Assembly: GCF_007558865.1 (NCBI RefSeq)
Contig: NZ_VLPK01000003.1
Location: 310,001 to 374,000 of the forward strand
DNA from: Mucilaginibacter corticis
GTDB lineage: Bacteria > Bacteroidota > Bacteroidia > Sphingobacteriales > Sphingobacteriaceae
Direction of reading: 5' to 3'
Length of the DNA stretch: 64,000 nucleotides
Shown here one piece after another: positions 17,381 through 25,499 of this stretch; within the stretch, counting starts at the first letter, position 1; every line of letters begins with the position of its first letter. Under the pieces are notes generated by a model that was given only the letters and a program-made list of their open reading frames with translations, did not search any database and was not told the origin of the DNA. The translations under genes were made by a program, and so were the position numbers.

Positions 17381-18100
17381 ATGCGCATTCTGTTTATAGC
17401 AATAATAACGTTAGTCTGTTTAAATACGTATGGGCAGACTATAAATGGCATTGTTACCGACAAACAAACCGGCCAGGCAATCAGCGGCGCTTTAATTACA
17501 TCATCAGAGTCAACCGTAATCAGCGATTTACGTGGCAATTTCAGCATCGCCATAAAGGAAATTAACGACACCATCGGGGTGAGTATGGAGGGATATATCC
17601 CCTATCAAATCTCAAACCTAATAGCAAACTCTGCTATTTCTATAGCTTTAGATAAAATCCCGATAGCGCTTAAAGAGGTTAAAGTATCTGCAAAAAGAGA
17701 CAGGCTCACAGATTCATTAAATAATCGCGAGATGTTCGCAAAAAGCTTTAATTCGTCTGCACCAAAATTTAAAGATATTGTAAGGGTGTCGCAAGGACTT
17801 GGCGTTGTGCCCATCGCTGGGGTAACTATAGTACCGTCAGAACTTGTTAAGGCTATAACCTACAAGCATAGCCGTGAATATAAATTCAAAAAAACATTAA
17901 TTAATGACGAGCACTACAAGTACATAGACAACCGGTTCAACAAAAGCATGGTTATGGCGATCACCAAGTTACAAGCTGATTCGCTATCCGATTTTATGGA
18001 AAAATACCGTCCTACTATCAATGCTATTAAAAAGATGACAGATTATGACATCAGGGTTTATATAAAAAAGAGCCTGATTGAATTTAAAGGCAATATTTAA
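17381..18100 (+). CDS. Secreted CarboxypepD_reg-like protein
   Basis: 239 residues. An N-terminal signal peptide (MRILFIAIITLVCLNTYGQ) is followed by a beta domain opening NGIVTDKQTGQAISGALI, the CarboxypepD-regulatory-like pattern, to about residue 95. The C-terminal helical part ends DFMEKYRPTINAIKKMTDYDIRVYIKKS. The same two-part build and a matching C-terminal segment occur in the protein at 55750-56511, so these are paralogues. Such proteins are exported and often associated with the outer membrane; this one is probably unrelated to pigment synthesis. It lies alone between divergent and convergent neighbours. Confidence 0.75.
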   Translation: MRILFIAIITLVCLNTYGQTINGIVTDKQTGQAISGALITSSESTVISDLRGNFSIAIKEINDTIGVSMEGYIPYQISNLIANSAISIALDKIPIALKEVKVSAKRDRLTDSLNNREMFAKSFNSSAPKFKDIVRVSQGLGVVPIAGVTIVPSELVKAITYKHSREYKFKKTLINDEHYKYIDNRFNKSMVMAITKLQADSLSDFMEKYRPTINAIKKMTDYDIRVYIKKSLIEFKGNI

Positions 18101-18112
18101 CATTACATACAG

Positions 18113-19393
18113 CTATACCCGCTTATCAATAAATTTCACCGCCTTGCGCACGGCCTCGGGGAACTGCATTTTCTGGATCTCGACGGCAGTTACATAATTA
18201 ACATGCGGACTAACCCGCAATCGTGCCTGCAGGTAGGCCCTGATGCGGTTATCGCAGGCCTTACTATCGTCTAAAGGTAACAGGTGTAGCAATACTTCAT
18301 CCATACCAATATCGTTGGAATATACCTCTACCACATAATCCAGCACCTCTTCCATTTCATTAAGTAGGTCGAACATTGCCGGTGGGTATAAGGTTGTGCC
18401 CTTGAACTTGATCATCTGCTTTTTACGGCCAATAATCGGCGACAGACGCATACTGGTTCGGCCACAGGGGCAAGGCTCGTCAAAATACATGCACATATCG
18501 CCCGTTTTATAGCGCAATAATGGCATACCCTCAACACCAAGTGTAGTTATAGTTAGCTCGCCGGGTGTATTTGCAGGTACAGGGTTATTGTCCTCATCTA
18601 ACAGTTCGGCAATTAGCAGGTCGGGTTGTAGGTGACCGCCATGTCCCTGGCTGCATTCGGTAAACGCGGTCTGCATTTCGGTCGAAGCGTAGGTAGAATA
18701 TAATTGAATATCCCAGGCTTCGGTTATTTTTTTACCGAGGATATTTAATGAGAAATCGGTGTTACGGATATTCTCGCCTATACAAATGGCTTTTTTTACG
18801 GATGTTTGATTAAGGTCGATGTTATAATCCTTAGCAAACTGAATCAGTTTTAAAATGAACGACGGCACAGCAACTATAGCCGTAGGATTTAGCCTGCGGA
18901 TAGTTTCCAGTTGCATAGAAGGCACACCGGGCCCTAAACGGATGATCCCCGCCCCTAACTTGCGCAAGCCGGAATAATAGGCTATGCCTGCCATAAACTG
19001 CCTGTCAAGCGTCAGCATCAGCTGGTAAATATCGTGCGGACTACCATCAGCACAGGTAAAAGAATTGTATTCGTTTAGTGTTAAGCGATTCAGGTCGTTC
19101 TCAGTAAGCGCAATGGTGACCGGGCTGCCTAACGTGCCTGATGTAGAGGCATACTCAATAACTTTATCTTTAGGTACACATAAAAAATCGTTATTTCGCT
19201 GTTGCAGATCGTCCTTACTTGTAGTGGGGACCTGCGCGAGATCATCAACAGATCTGATGGTATGAATATTTATCTGATGCTGAGCAAACAATTCTTTGTA
19301 AAACGGCGAGTTCTGGCTAACGTATGCCAATAACTGCTGTAGTTTTTGTTCCTGGTCTGTTTTCACTTGATCTGCCGCGGTAGTGGTACTCAT
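18113..19393 (-). CDS. PaaK-like acyl-adenylate-forming ligase
   Basis: 426 residues, the size of phenylacetate-CoA ligases. The phosphate-binding loop is YASTSGTLGSP (about residues 81-91), followed by YSTYASTEMQTAFTEC and the adenylate motif LLRYKTGD. A Cys-rich turn PCPCGRTSM precedes IIGRKKQMIKFKG, as in PaaK. These enzymes activate an aromatic acid with ATP. Inference: it activates the cinnamate-like acid from the ammonia-lyase, either to a CoA thioester or directly for loading onto the ACP, and so primes the aryl polyene. A housekeeping phenylacetate degradation role is not supported by any neighbour. Confidence 0.85.
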   Translation of the reverse strand: MSTTTAADQVKTDQEQKLQQLLAYVSQNSPFYKELFAQHQINIHTIRSVDDLAQVPTTSKDDLQQRNNDFLCVPKDKVIEYASTSGTLGSPVTIALTENDLNRLTLNEYNSFTCADGSPHDIYQLMLTLDRQFMAGIAYYSGLRKLGAGIIRLGPGVPSMQLETIRRLNPTAIVAVPSFILKLIQFAKDYNIDLNQTSVKKAICIGENIRNTDFSLNILGKKITEAWDIQLYSTYASTEMQTAFTECSQGHGGHLQPDLLIAELLDEDNNPVPANTPGELTITTLGVEGMPLLRYKTGDMCMYFDEPCPCGRTSMRLSPIIGRKKQMIKFKGTTLYPPAMFDLLNEMEEVLDYVVEVYSNDIGMDEVLLHLLPLDDSKACDNRIRAYLQARLRVSPHVNYVTAVEIQKMQFPEAVRKAVKFIDKRV

Positions 19394-19411
19394 TTAACAA
19401 AGAAAACAAAT

Positions 19412-20293
19412 TTAATGCGAAAGCTTATACGGTTTAAAAAAATCCCAGATCACCTCACAGGCGTTCAAATTGCGGGTTGTTTTACCTACAATAAATTGGG
19501 GCAAATACTGCCAGCCGCCCGGCCATGTATGCCCACCATTAACTACCGAATAGCTGATCACTTTAAGCCCGTTTTCAGGATTACGGTATTCTTCCTTTAA
19601 AATACTGGTACCATCACGCGCCGTGTCGGGGATATCAGTTACTATGGGCTCTTTCTCACATTTATCCAGTTCAACCCATTTACTAATGATATCCTGGTGT
19701 GAAAACACGCGCCTGCCAAAAAGTTTACCGCCATTGTAGGCTACTATCGGATCTGTCGTGCCGTGTATATACAACGCAGGCATGGGCCTTTGCAAGTCGT
19801 AGCCTTCACCGACATCCAATGATGCAGCTACTATCGCCACAGCAGCTATACGTTGATTTAACTGGCAGGCCAGCCTCGCAGTCATGAAACCACCGTTTGA
19901 TATACCGGTTACATATACCCTATCCGGGTCGGCATTGTAAGTTTTTACGATGTACGTTATCAGTTGATCTATAAATTTAACATCATCAATACCATGCAGG
20001 TCTGCACCGTCATGCCAGATATGTTTAGATGCCGGGCAAACAACAATAAACTTGTCCCGGTCTGCCATGGGCCTGAAATCGGCTAAATGAAACATACCTT
20101 TAGGGCTTGCAAAGCCGCCATGCAATGAAATAACCAATGGCATTTTCCCTGCTTTGTCGGTCGCCGGAATGTAAGTTAAAAATGATCGCTTATTGCCGTC
20201 TATAACCATATCGCCATTAATCAACTGCTTAGACGCTTGTGAGAAAGTTAATACCGATGAAAATGTTAAAATTAAAAAGAGAATAATGCGCAT
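19412..20293 (-). CDS. Secreted esterase, PHB-depolymerase/feruloyl-esterase type
   Basis: 293 residues from Met at 20293, chosen because it starts a good signal peptide (MRIILFLILTFSSVLTFSQ); a longer frame begins 36 bases upstream. The oxyanion loop is VISLHGGFASPKG, the nucleophile elbow is VTGISNGGFMTA, and the His is likely in VVNGGHTWPGG. This alpha/beta hydrolase class includes LpqC-like and feruloyl esterases. It is secreted and located next to the acid ligase. It may hydrolyse an ester of the aromatic product or act on plant material; nothing in the sequence decides. Confidence 0.85.
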   Translation of the reverse strand: MRIILFLILTFSSVLTFSQASKQLINGDMVIDGNKRSFLTYIPATDKAGKMPLVISLHGGFASPKGMFHLADFRPMADRDKFIVVCPASKHIWHDGADLHGIDDVKFIDQLITYIVKTYNADPDRVYVTGISNGGFMTARLACQLNQRIAAVAIVAASLDVGEGYDLQRPMPALYIHGTTDPIVAYNGGKLFGRRVFSHQDIISKWVELDKCEKEPIVTDIPDTARDGTSILKEEYRNPENGLKVISYSVVNGGHTWPGGWQYLPQFIVGKTTRNLNACEVIWDFFKPYKLSH

Positions 20294-20438
20294 ATAAGCC
20301 GTTAAGTTGTCTTGATAAACAATTACCATTAAAAACGTTTATTTTCACCGCATAGTTTTAATTAAAACCGTTTGGCCTGTTTTAAGTTATAACTACAGTT
20401 AAACAACCCGGTTAAACACAACACAAACTTACAACACA

Positions 20439-20675
20439 ATGAAAAGTATCAAATTATTTTTAATAGCGGCCATAACGGTATGCACCATCAGCTTAGCGCA
20501 GGCGCAGATACATTTACCGCCGCCACCACCACATCCGCCGCACCCGCCATTGCCGCATATACATTTAAGGTTAAGAAGGCCGCCACCGCCGCCAAGAGGG
20601 CCAGTAGCGAGAAGACATGTGGTGAGACGGCACTATTATTACCGTCATGGTGTGCGCCATTACCGCACATACTAA
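20439..20675 (+). CDS. Small secreted Pro/His/Arg-rich protein
   Basis: 78 residues. Signal peptide (MKSIKLFLIAAITVCTISLAQA), then a run of prolines and histidines followed by an Arg/Tyr/His tail ending RHYYYRHGVRHYRTY. It is low in complexity and strongly basic, and probably unfolded. His clusters could bind metal; this is only an inference. It is followed closely by a terminator hairpin, so it is a single-gene unit. Overlapping ORFs in other frames in the same stretch are shadows. Confidence 0.62.
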   Translation: MKSIKLFLIAAITVCTISLAQAQIHLPPPPPHPPHPPLPHIHLRLRRPPPPPRGPVARRHVVRRHYYYRHGVRHYRTY

Positions 20676-20680
20676 AATGA

Positions 20681-20714
20681 AAAGGCCGCTTATCGTTAAG
20701 ATAAAGCGGCTTTC
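20681..20714 (+). terminator. Rho-independent-like terminator
   Basis: GC-rich hairpin (AGGCCGCT-TATC / GATAAAGCGGC with a small bulge) followed by TTTCTTTTC, just after the small secreted protein gene. Confidence 0.7.
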
Positions 20715-20750
20715 TTTTCAACTGTAAACCAAACCAAATAGTATTTTTAT

Positions 20751-21395
20751 TTATGCAGACTGGCTGCGGATATTCGTAAGTGATGCGTTGTATACGGAAG
20801 CTATAATATCATCGGCTATAAACGTGTTCGTAAGATCGCGGTCGATATGGTCATAAACGATATGACGCTCGGTATCGATAACATAAACCGCCAATAAAGG
20901 AATGTTTACGTCGATGCCTGAAAACGTATTCCAGGTTGGGTCTTTTTCAGAATAGATCCTGAATTTTTCTGCTATCTCGTTATTGATATCGTGATAAAAA
21001 TTCAGCGACAAGCTGTGATCCCAGGTCAATTTAGCCAGTTGCTCATCGTTAGCCTCGTCTGTTAAAATTAACAGGTTACCGCCGTTGGCTTTTATTTCGT
21101 TTTGGATAGTATTTAAACGTTGTAATTGGGTTACGCCTCTATCCCCCCAATGTTTTGAGTAAAAAGCGATAGTCAGCGGCTTGCCATACAAATGTTTTAG
21201 AGTAATGGGTCCACGACTTACGGCACCATTGTAGAAAGTCTTCCACCTTTTATAATCTGTTACCAGGTTAATATCAGGTATTAAGTTTCCGGTTCTTACA
21301 GGCTTTAATTTTTGATATGTTTTGTAAGCAAGATCGTTGTCCGGAATGATCTCTGACAGGTCGAAGAATGGATATTTATTTATGGTAGTTAGCAT
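20751..21395 (-). CDS. Peroxiredoxin-fold protein lacking the peroxidatic Cys
   Basis: 214 residues. The layout resembles AhpC/TSA-type proteins: PDINLVTDYKRWKTFYNG, then LTIAFYSKHWGDRGVTQLQRL, where peroxiredoxins carry the catalytic Cys after a Pro/Thr turn. Here that region has Ser-Lys-His-Trp and no Cys. The protein has no Cys in this region at all, so peroxidase activity is improbable; a binding or scaffold role is possible. It is preceded by a 28-codon Cys-rich ORF with its own -7 promoter box 57 bases upstream. It points the same way as the FdhF-like gene upstream and may be transcribed with it or from this box. Confidence 0.65.
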   Translation of the reverse strand: MLTTINKYPFFDLSEIIPDNDLAYKTYQKLKPVRTGNLIPDINLVTDYKRWKTFYNGAVSRGPITLKHLYGKPLTIAFYSKHWGDRGVTQLQRLNTIQNEIKANGGNLLILTDEANDEQLAKLTWDHSLSLNFYHDINNEIAEKFRIYSEKDPTWNTFSGIDVNIPLLAVYVIDTERHIVYDHIDRDLTNTFIADDIIASVYNASLTNIRSQSA

Positions 21396-21452
21396 TTTAA
21401 TAGAATTGAGTACTGAATTTGATTGATAGACGCAGGGACGGCCAAAGGATTT

Positions 21453-21539
21453 TTAGCTGCAACAATAACACATTCGGAAACCTTTTGACTGCCTGCCCGA
21501 GAGGATTTCAATATGGGGTATTGTTTTAATGCGTATCAT
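21453..21539 (-). CDS. Candidate Cys-rich leader peptide ORF, 28 residues
   Basis: Minus-strand ORF starting MIRIKTIPHIEI and ending FRMCYCCS before TAA; three Cys fall in the last five residues. A TATATTTG box lies 20 bases before the ATG, and the next gene (20751-21395) starts 57 bases after the stop. Short ORFs with clustered Cys codons are known attenuator peptides in actinobacterial sulfur genes; whether this one acts that way is inference. It could also be a very small protein. Confidence 0.4.
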   Translation of the reverse strand: MIRIKTIPHIEILSGRQSKGFRMCYCCS

Positions 21540-21559
21540 GATGTTTTTCAATTACAAAT

Positions 21560-21567
21560 CAAATATA
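21560..21567 (-). promoter_or_regulatory. Candidate -7 element for the Cys-rich leader ORF
   Basis: CAAATATA on the plus strand reads TATATTTG on the minus strand, an exact TAnnTTTG match, 20 bases before the ATG of the 28-residue ORF. The -33 element is not obvious. Confidence 0.45.
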
Positions 21568-21656
21568 CTACTAAATCCATATACTTTATAGTAATTAATA
21601 AAATATTTCATTATCAACTGATAAACAGACAAATAAAATTCATTTTCAGAAATTAA

Positions 21657-23972
21657 TTAATGGGATATATGCTTTTTGATCTTGATCAAAACCAATTTTG
21701 AGGTTGGCGTATTGCTTTTCTTAGCCACGCTGTCAATAGGCACAAGTACATTGGTTTCGGGGTAGTATGTAGCGGTATTGCGTTCGGGGATATTGTAGGG
21801 AACAACTACAAAAAGATGGGCGACACGTACTTTGCCACCGTGGTAATTATACAGATCAACCAGTTCCCCTTCTTTAAAACCGGCTAAACGTATATCCTTA
21901 CGATTCATGAATATAACCCGGCGCTCGTTATGGATACCGCGATACCTGTCGTCTAATCCATAAATGGTGGTATTAAACTGGTCATGGCTGCGGATGCTGG
22001 TCATCATATATTCATCATCGGCCAGTTTATGTTCGGGCAGTTTATTGATGGTGAAGGCCACCTTATCGCCATACTTTTCGGTTTTAAATTTCCCTATCCT
22101 CGGACCATTTGGCAAGTAAAAACCTCCTGGCTCACGGATCCTCTTATTATAATCATCAAAACCGGGAATAACTTTTTCTATATCATCCCTTACAGCATCA
22201 TAGCTGTTAGCATACCTATCCCAATCAATAACTGTACGGCTGCCAATGGTAGCTTTGGCTAATTTGCATACTATCTGGTTTTCATTCAGCAAATTATCAG
22301 ATATTGGGTCAAGTATCCCTTTTGACATCTGCATAATGCCCATAGAATTTTCGCAGCTTATAAACTGCGGTTCACCATTTATCATATCCTTATCACTGCG
22401 TGAGAAGGTGGGCAATATGATAGACTCCTCGCCATGTACCAGGTGGCCCCTATTTAATTTAGTTGATACGTTAACAGTAAGTTTCATCTTACGCAATCCC
22501 TGCGCGGTATAGGTGGTATCCGGCGTAGCCGAAAGAAAATTACCACCCATAGCAAAGAAAACCTTTAGTTTACCCTCGTTCATAGCATGGATGCTTTCAA
22601 CAACATCGTAACCGTTTTTGTGCGGTGGTTCAAAACCAAATACTTTTTTGAGCTTAGCCAATTGTTCAGGCTTGGGTTTGTCCCAGATCATCATGGTTCT
22701 GTTACCCTGCACGTTGCTGTGGCCACGCACCGGGCATAAACCTGCACCGGGTTTGCCTATACTACCCTTAAGCAGGGTAAGATTAACTATCTCGTTAACA
22801 GTCGCCACGCCGTTTTCATGTTGGGTGATACCCATGGCCCAGCAAATAATAATGCGCTTTTTGTCTTTTAACATGTCGGTAGCTTCCTGTATTTGTTTTA
22901 CAGGTACACCGGCAGCAACGGCTAATTCATCAATGTCATATGTCGCAAGCTGATGAAGGATTTCAGTATAGCCAACCGTGTTATATTTAATAAACTCGTG
23001 GTCAAATACTGTCCCCGGGGCTTTTACTTCTGCATCATATAACAGTTTTTCTATGGCTTTTAACAGGGCCATATCACCGTTTATTTTCACTTGCAGGTAA
23101 AGATCGGCCAGTTGGGTATTAATGCCTAACACGCCTTTAACTGTTTGCGGGTTTTTGAATCCCATTAAGCCGGCTTCAAGCAGCGGGTTTACGGCGATTA
23201 TTTTCGCGCCGTTCCCTTTGGCTTTTTCAAGCGCGGTAAGCATCCTTGGGTGATTGGTGCCCGGGTTTTGCCCCATGATGATGATTACGTCTGTTTCATA
23301 AAAATCATTTAGGGTAACGGTGCCCTTACCTATGCCTATAGCCTCTGCCAACGCAACACTTGTAGATTCATGGCACATATTTGAGCAGTCGGGCATGTTA
23401 TTGGTACCAAATTCGCGCACAAACAACTGATAAGTGAATGACGCTTCATTACTGGTACGTCCTGATGTGTAAAATGCGGCTTCGTCGGGCGATTTTAAAT
23501 TATTTAAATGCCCGGCTATCTTTTTAAAGGCTTCGTCCCAGCTTATCGGCTGGTAATGTGTACCCCCTTTTGGCAGATAAACCGGTTCAGCTATCCTGCC
23601 CTTTTTACCTATCTCATAATCATTGAGTTGGGCAAGGTCGGCTACAGAATTTTGGGCAAAAAACACCCCTGTCAGCTTTTTAGTTGTGGCTTCTTCTGCC
23701 AGTGCTTTGGCACCATTTTCACAATATTCTGCTATTGGCGACCGGTCGTCGTCCGGATCAGGCCATGCACAGCTTGAACAATCAAATCCTCCCTTTTTAT
23801 TCATGTGAAACAGGGCCTCCATACCACGTTTAGGGCCTGCCTCATGCAAAACATCATCCATGGCGGCAACAACTGCAGGTATTCCCGCTGCCCATTTCTT
23901 AGGCTCGGTAACCTTTAGATCCAATAATTCTTCCGGATTTTCTGCCGCAGGCTGATCTTTTGTTTTATACAT
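21657..23972 (-). CDS. FdhF/YdeP-type molybdopterin oxidoreductase
   Basis: 771 residues, the length of the YdeP-like formate-dehydrogenase alpha-subunit family. Near the N-terminus GFDCSSCAWPDPDD (Cys65, Cys68), with Cys84 in AEYCENG, forms the partial iron-sulfur region typical of this group. The metal ligand is probably the Cys in NMCHESTSVAL. Molybdopterin-binding segments such as IMGQNPGTNHPRMLTALEKA are intact. These proteins bind bis-MGD and oxidise formate or a related substrate, but the exact substrate of YdeP-like enzymes is not settled. It lies downstream of fdhD, beside the Moco genes, as expected for a maturation partner. No NAD- or quinone-linked subunit is seen. Confidence 0.9.
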   Translation of the reverse strand: MYKTKDQPAAENPEELLDLKVTEPKKWAAGIPAVVAAMDDVLHEAGPKRGMEALFHMNKKGGFDCSSCAWPDPDDDRSPIAEYCENGAKALAEEATTKKLTGVFFAQNSVADLAQLNDYEIGKKGRIAEPVYLPKGGTHYQPISWDEAFKKIAGHLNNLKSPDEAAFYTSGRTSNEASFTYQLFVREFGTNNMPDCSNMCHESTSVALAEAIGIGKGTVTLNDFYETDVIIIMGQNPGTNHPRMLTALEKAKGNGAKIIAVNPLLEAGLMGFKNPQTVKGVLGINTQLADLYLQVKINGDMALLKAIEKLLYDAEVKAPGTVFDHEFIKYNTVGYTEILHQLATYDIDELAVAAGVPVKQIQEATDMLKDKKRIIICWAMGITQHENGVATVNEIVNLTLLKGSIGKPGAGLCPVRGHSNVQGNRTMMIWDKPKPEQLAKLKKVFGFEPPHKNGYDVVESIHAMNEGKLKVFFAMGGNFLSATPDTTYTAQGLRKMKLTVNVSTKLNRGHLVHGEESIILPTFSRSDKDMINGEPQFISCENSMGIMQMSKGILDPISDNLLNENQIVCKLAKATIGSRTVIDWDRYANSYDAVRDDIEKVIPGFDDYNKRIREPGGFYLPNGPRIGKFKTEKYGDKVAFTINKLPEHKLADDEYMMTSIRSHDQFNTTIYGLDDRYRGIHNERRVIFMNRKDIRLAGFKEGELVDLYNYHGGKVRVAHLFVVVPYNIPERNTATYYPETNVLVPIDSVAKKSNTPTSKLVLIKIKKHISH

Positions 23973-23975
23973 AAA

Positions 23976-24321
23976 TTATTTAAAGGATAGCGGATTTGGA
24001 TAATTATCGTTTTGATCCTCAGATACATTATCCAAACCGGTAAAATCTTTTTCAAGCAGCAATTGCACTTCGCCATAGCTGCCTTCAAAGCTTACAGTAT
24101 CATTATTGGCAAATTGTGCTATCATTATTTTGGGTATATACAGTGTCATGATTTCATTTTTTAAAGTTCACAGATAATTCATTATCTACTGTATTCTGCA
24201 AAACATAGGCCAATTTGTTATTTACATTATCCACATACTGTTTATAAGCCCATAAGCTTGTAATAGCTATTTTGTTAGTTTACAAACTGTTCCGTTGATT
24301 TTTAGGCGTAATTTCTTGCAT
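23976..24321 (-). pseudogene. Decayed small gene between fdhD and fdhF, possibly DUF7009-like
   Basis: Three coding-like segments lie in successive frames. Segment one reads KKLRLKINGTVCKLTK and meets a TAG. Segment two reads NVNNKLAYVLQNTVDNELSVNF and then a TGA. Segment three (ATG at 24149, 57 codons) reads MTLYIPKIMIAQFANNDTVS and ends EKDFTGL...DNYPNPLSFK. Removing one A from the AAAAAA run joins segments two and three. From memory this resembles small DUF7009-type proteins near FdhF/YdeP genes, especially the EKDF and YPNP parts; I could not check this. The fdhD C-terminus overlaps it. At least three disruptions in about 115 codons argue for real decay rather than one sequencing error. 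The last 57 codons could still be translated. Confidence 0.55.
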
Positions 24322-25167
24322 AGGCAATATTATACGATGTGCCGCAGTGTATATATTAAACCGATGATTGCGTAAAAATCCAACTAAGGTGATATTAAAT
24401 TCTTCTGCCAACTGAACTGCCAAACTTGACGGCGCACCTACCGCGGCAATAATTGTGATGCCTGCCATAGCAGCTTTTTGCACCAGTTCAAAGCTGGCAC
24501 GCCCGCTTAATAGTAAAACGGACTGTTTTAAGGGCAGTATATTTTGATTTAATGCCGCTCCTATTAATTTATCCAAAGCGTTGTGTCTGCCCACATCTTC
24601 CTTGACCATCAATAATTTACCTGACAGATCAAACAAAGCGCAGGCATGTAAGCCGCCGGTTGTCACAAATATTTCCTGGTGTTCTGCCAATATCTCCGGC
24701 AGTTCATGCAATAACTCTGAACTGACCAGATTATCATCAGCCGAATATGAAAAAGGGCTTACTGTACGGATAGCATTGATAGAACCCTTACCGCAAACCC
24801 CACAGCTTGAAGTAGTATAAAAATTGCGTTCAGTATTTTTTAATTGAGGGATAATACCTTCTTTCAGGCTTACCTGTATTACGTTCTCTTTATTTTCGGC
24901 ACAAGTTATAAATGAGTAACCAGTCTCAGTCACGTCAGAAAGTTGTGTAATAATACCTTCGGTAAATAAAAAACCGACGGCCAATTCCGCATCGTTACCG
25001 GGTGTACGCATTGTAACGGATATATTTTGCATCTGGCGCTGGTTTGTTTCGCCGTATTCAAGCCTGATCTCCAGCGGTTCTTCAATTGCAAGCGAGTCCG
25101 CCATGTTACTGCTCAAAGTAGCATATACTTTGGTAACCGGTAATTTTACAGTAGAATTTTCAGGCAT
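24280..25167 (-). CDS. fdhD: Formate dehydrogenase accessory sulfurtransferase FdhD
   Basis: 295 residues. The CxxC motif is in YTTSSCGVCGKGSI (about residues 117-130), as in FdhD, which moves sulfur from a desulfurase to the molybdenum centre of formate dehydrogenase. The nucleotide/cofactor-binding region VKEDVGRHNALDKLIGAAL is intact, and the C-terminal LVGFLRNHRFNIYT is a family hallmark. The last 13 residues (MQEITPKNQRNSL) overlap the decayed gene downstream and are not typical. Divergent from moaD and placed before the FdhF-like gene, it fits maturation of that enzyme. Confidence 0.93.
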   Translation of the reverse strand: MPENSTVKLPVTKVYATLSSNMADSLAIEEPLEIRLEYGETNQRQMQNISVTMRTPGNDAELAVGFLFTEGIITQLSDVTETGYSFITCAENKENVIQVSLKEGIIPQLKNTERNFYTTSSCGVCGKGSINAIRTVSPFSYSADDNLVSSELLHELPEILAEHQEIFVTTGGLHACALFDLSGKLLMVKEDVGRHNALDKLIGAALNQNILPLKQSVLLLSGRASFELVQKAAMAGITIIAAVGAPSSLAVQLAEEFNITLVGFLRNHRFNIYTAAHRIILPMQEITPKNQRNSL

Positions 25168-25223
25168 GTTTTATTTAACAACTGATAAAATTGATTGTTT
25201 ACTTTACAGCGATCTTTCTTGCA

Positions 25224-25231
25224 TATATTTG
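25224..25231 (+). promoter_or_regulatory. Candidate -7 element for moaD
   Basis: Exact TATATTTG match on the plus strand, 13 bases before the ATG at 25245. The start would give a very short or almost absent leader. No good -33 TTG is at the proper distance. Confidence 0.45.
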
Positions 25232-25244
25232 TATACTAATATAT

Positions 25245-25487
25245 ATGAAAGTTAACATACTGGCATTTGGCATTGCGAAAGATATTTTTGGTGGCCCGGC
25301 AATTGATGTTGAGTTGTTTAATGACGCCACGGTTTTTAACTTAAAGTTCCTGTTAGAAAAACAATACCCGCAATTAAAAAAACTGGCAACTTACATGGTT
25401 GCCGTTAATAACGAATACGCCCTTGACGGTGACACCGTACACGAGCGTGACGAAATAGCTATTATTCCGCCCGTTAGCGGCGGATAA
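25245..25487 (+). CDS. moaD: Molybdopterin synthase small subunit MoaD
   Basis: 80 residues from Met at 25245; an upstream Met at 25191 would add an unlikely hydrophobic tail before the ubiquitin-like fold. The chosen start gives MKVNILAFGIAKDIFGG, typical of MoaD/ThiS. The C-terminus ends ISPVSGG-like (IIPPVSGG), the Gly-Gly that receives sulfur as a thiocarboxylate. Together with MoaE, encoded 12 bases after, it makes the molybdopterin synthase. MoeB (opposite strand, 26077-27144) should adenylate this C-terminus. Confidence 0.93.
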   Translation: MKVNILAFGIAKDIFGGPAIDVELFNDATVFNLKFLLEKQYPQLKKLATYMVAVNNEYALDGDTVHERDEIAIIPPVSGG

Positions 25488-25499
25488 ATCCCAATAGCT

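Noticed and set aside
20480..20721. Overlapping ORFs in other frames across the small Pro/His-rich gene
   Set aside because: They are frame shadows of the low-complexity gene; only the frame with a signal peptide is supported.
25191..25487. The longer moaD start at 25191
   Set aside because: It adds a hydrophobic tail before the ubiquitin-like fold and crosses the -7 element at 25224; the start at 25245 fits the family.
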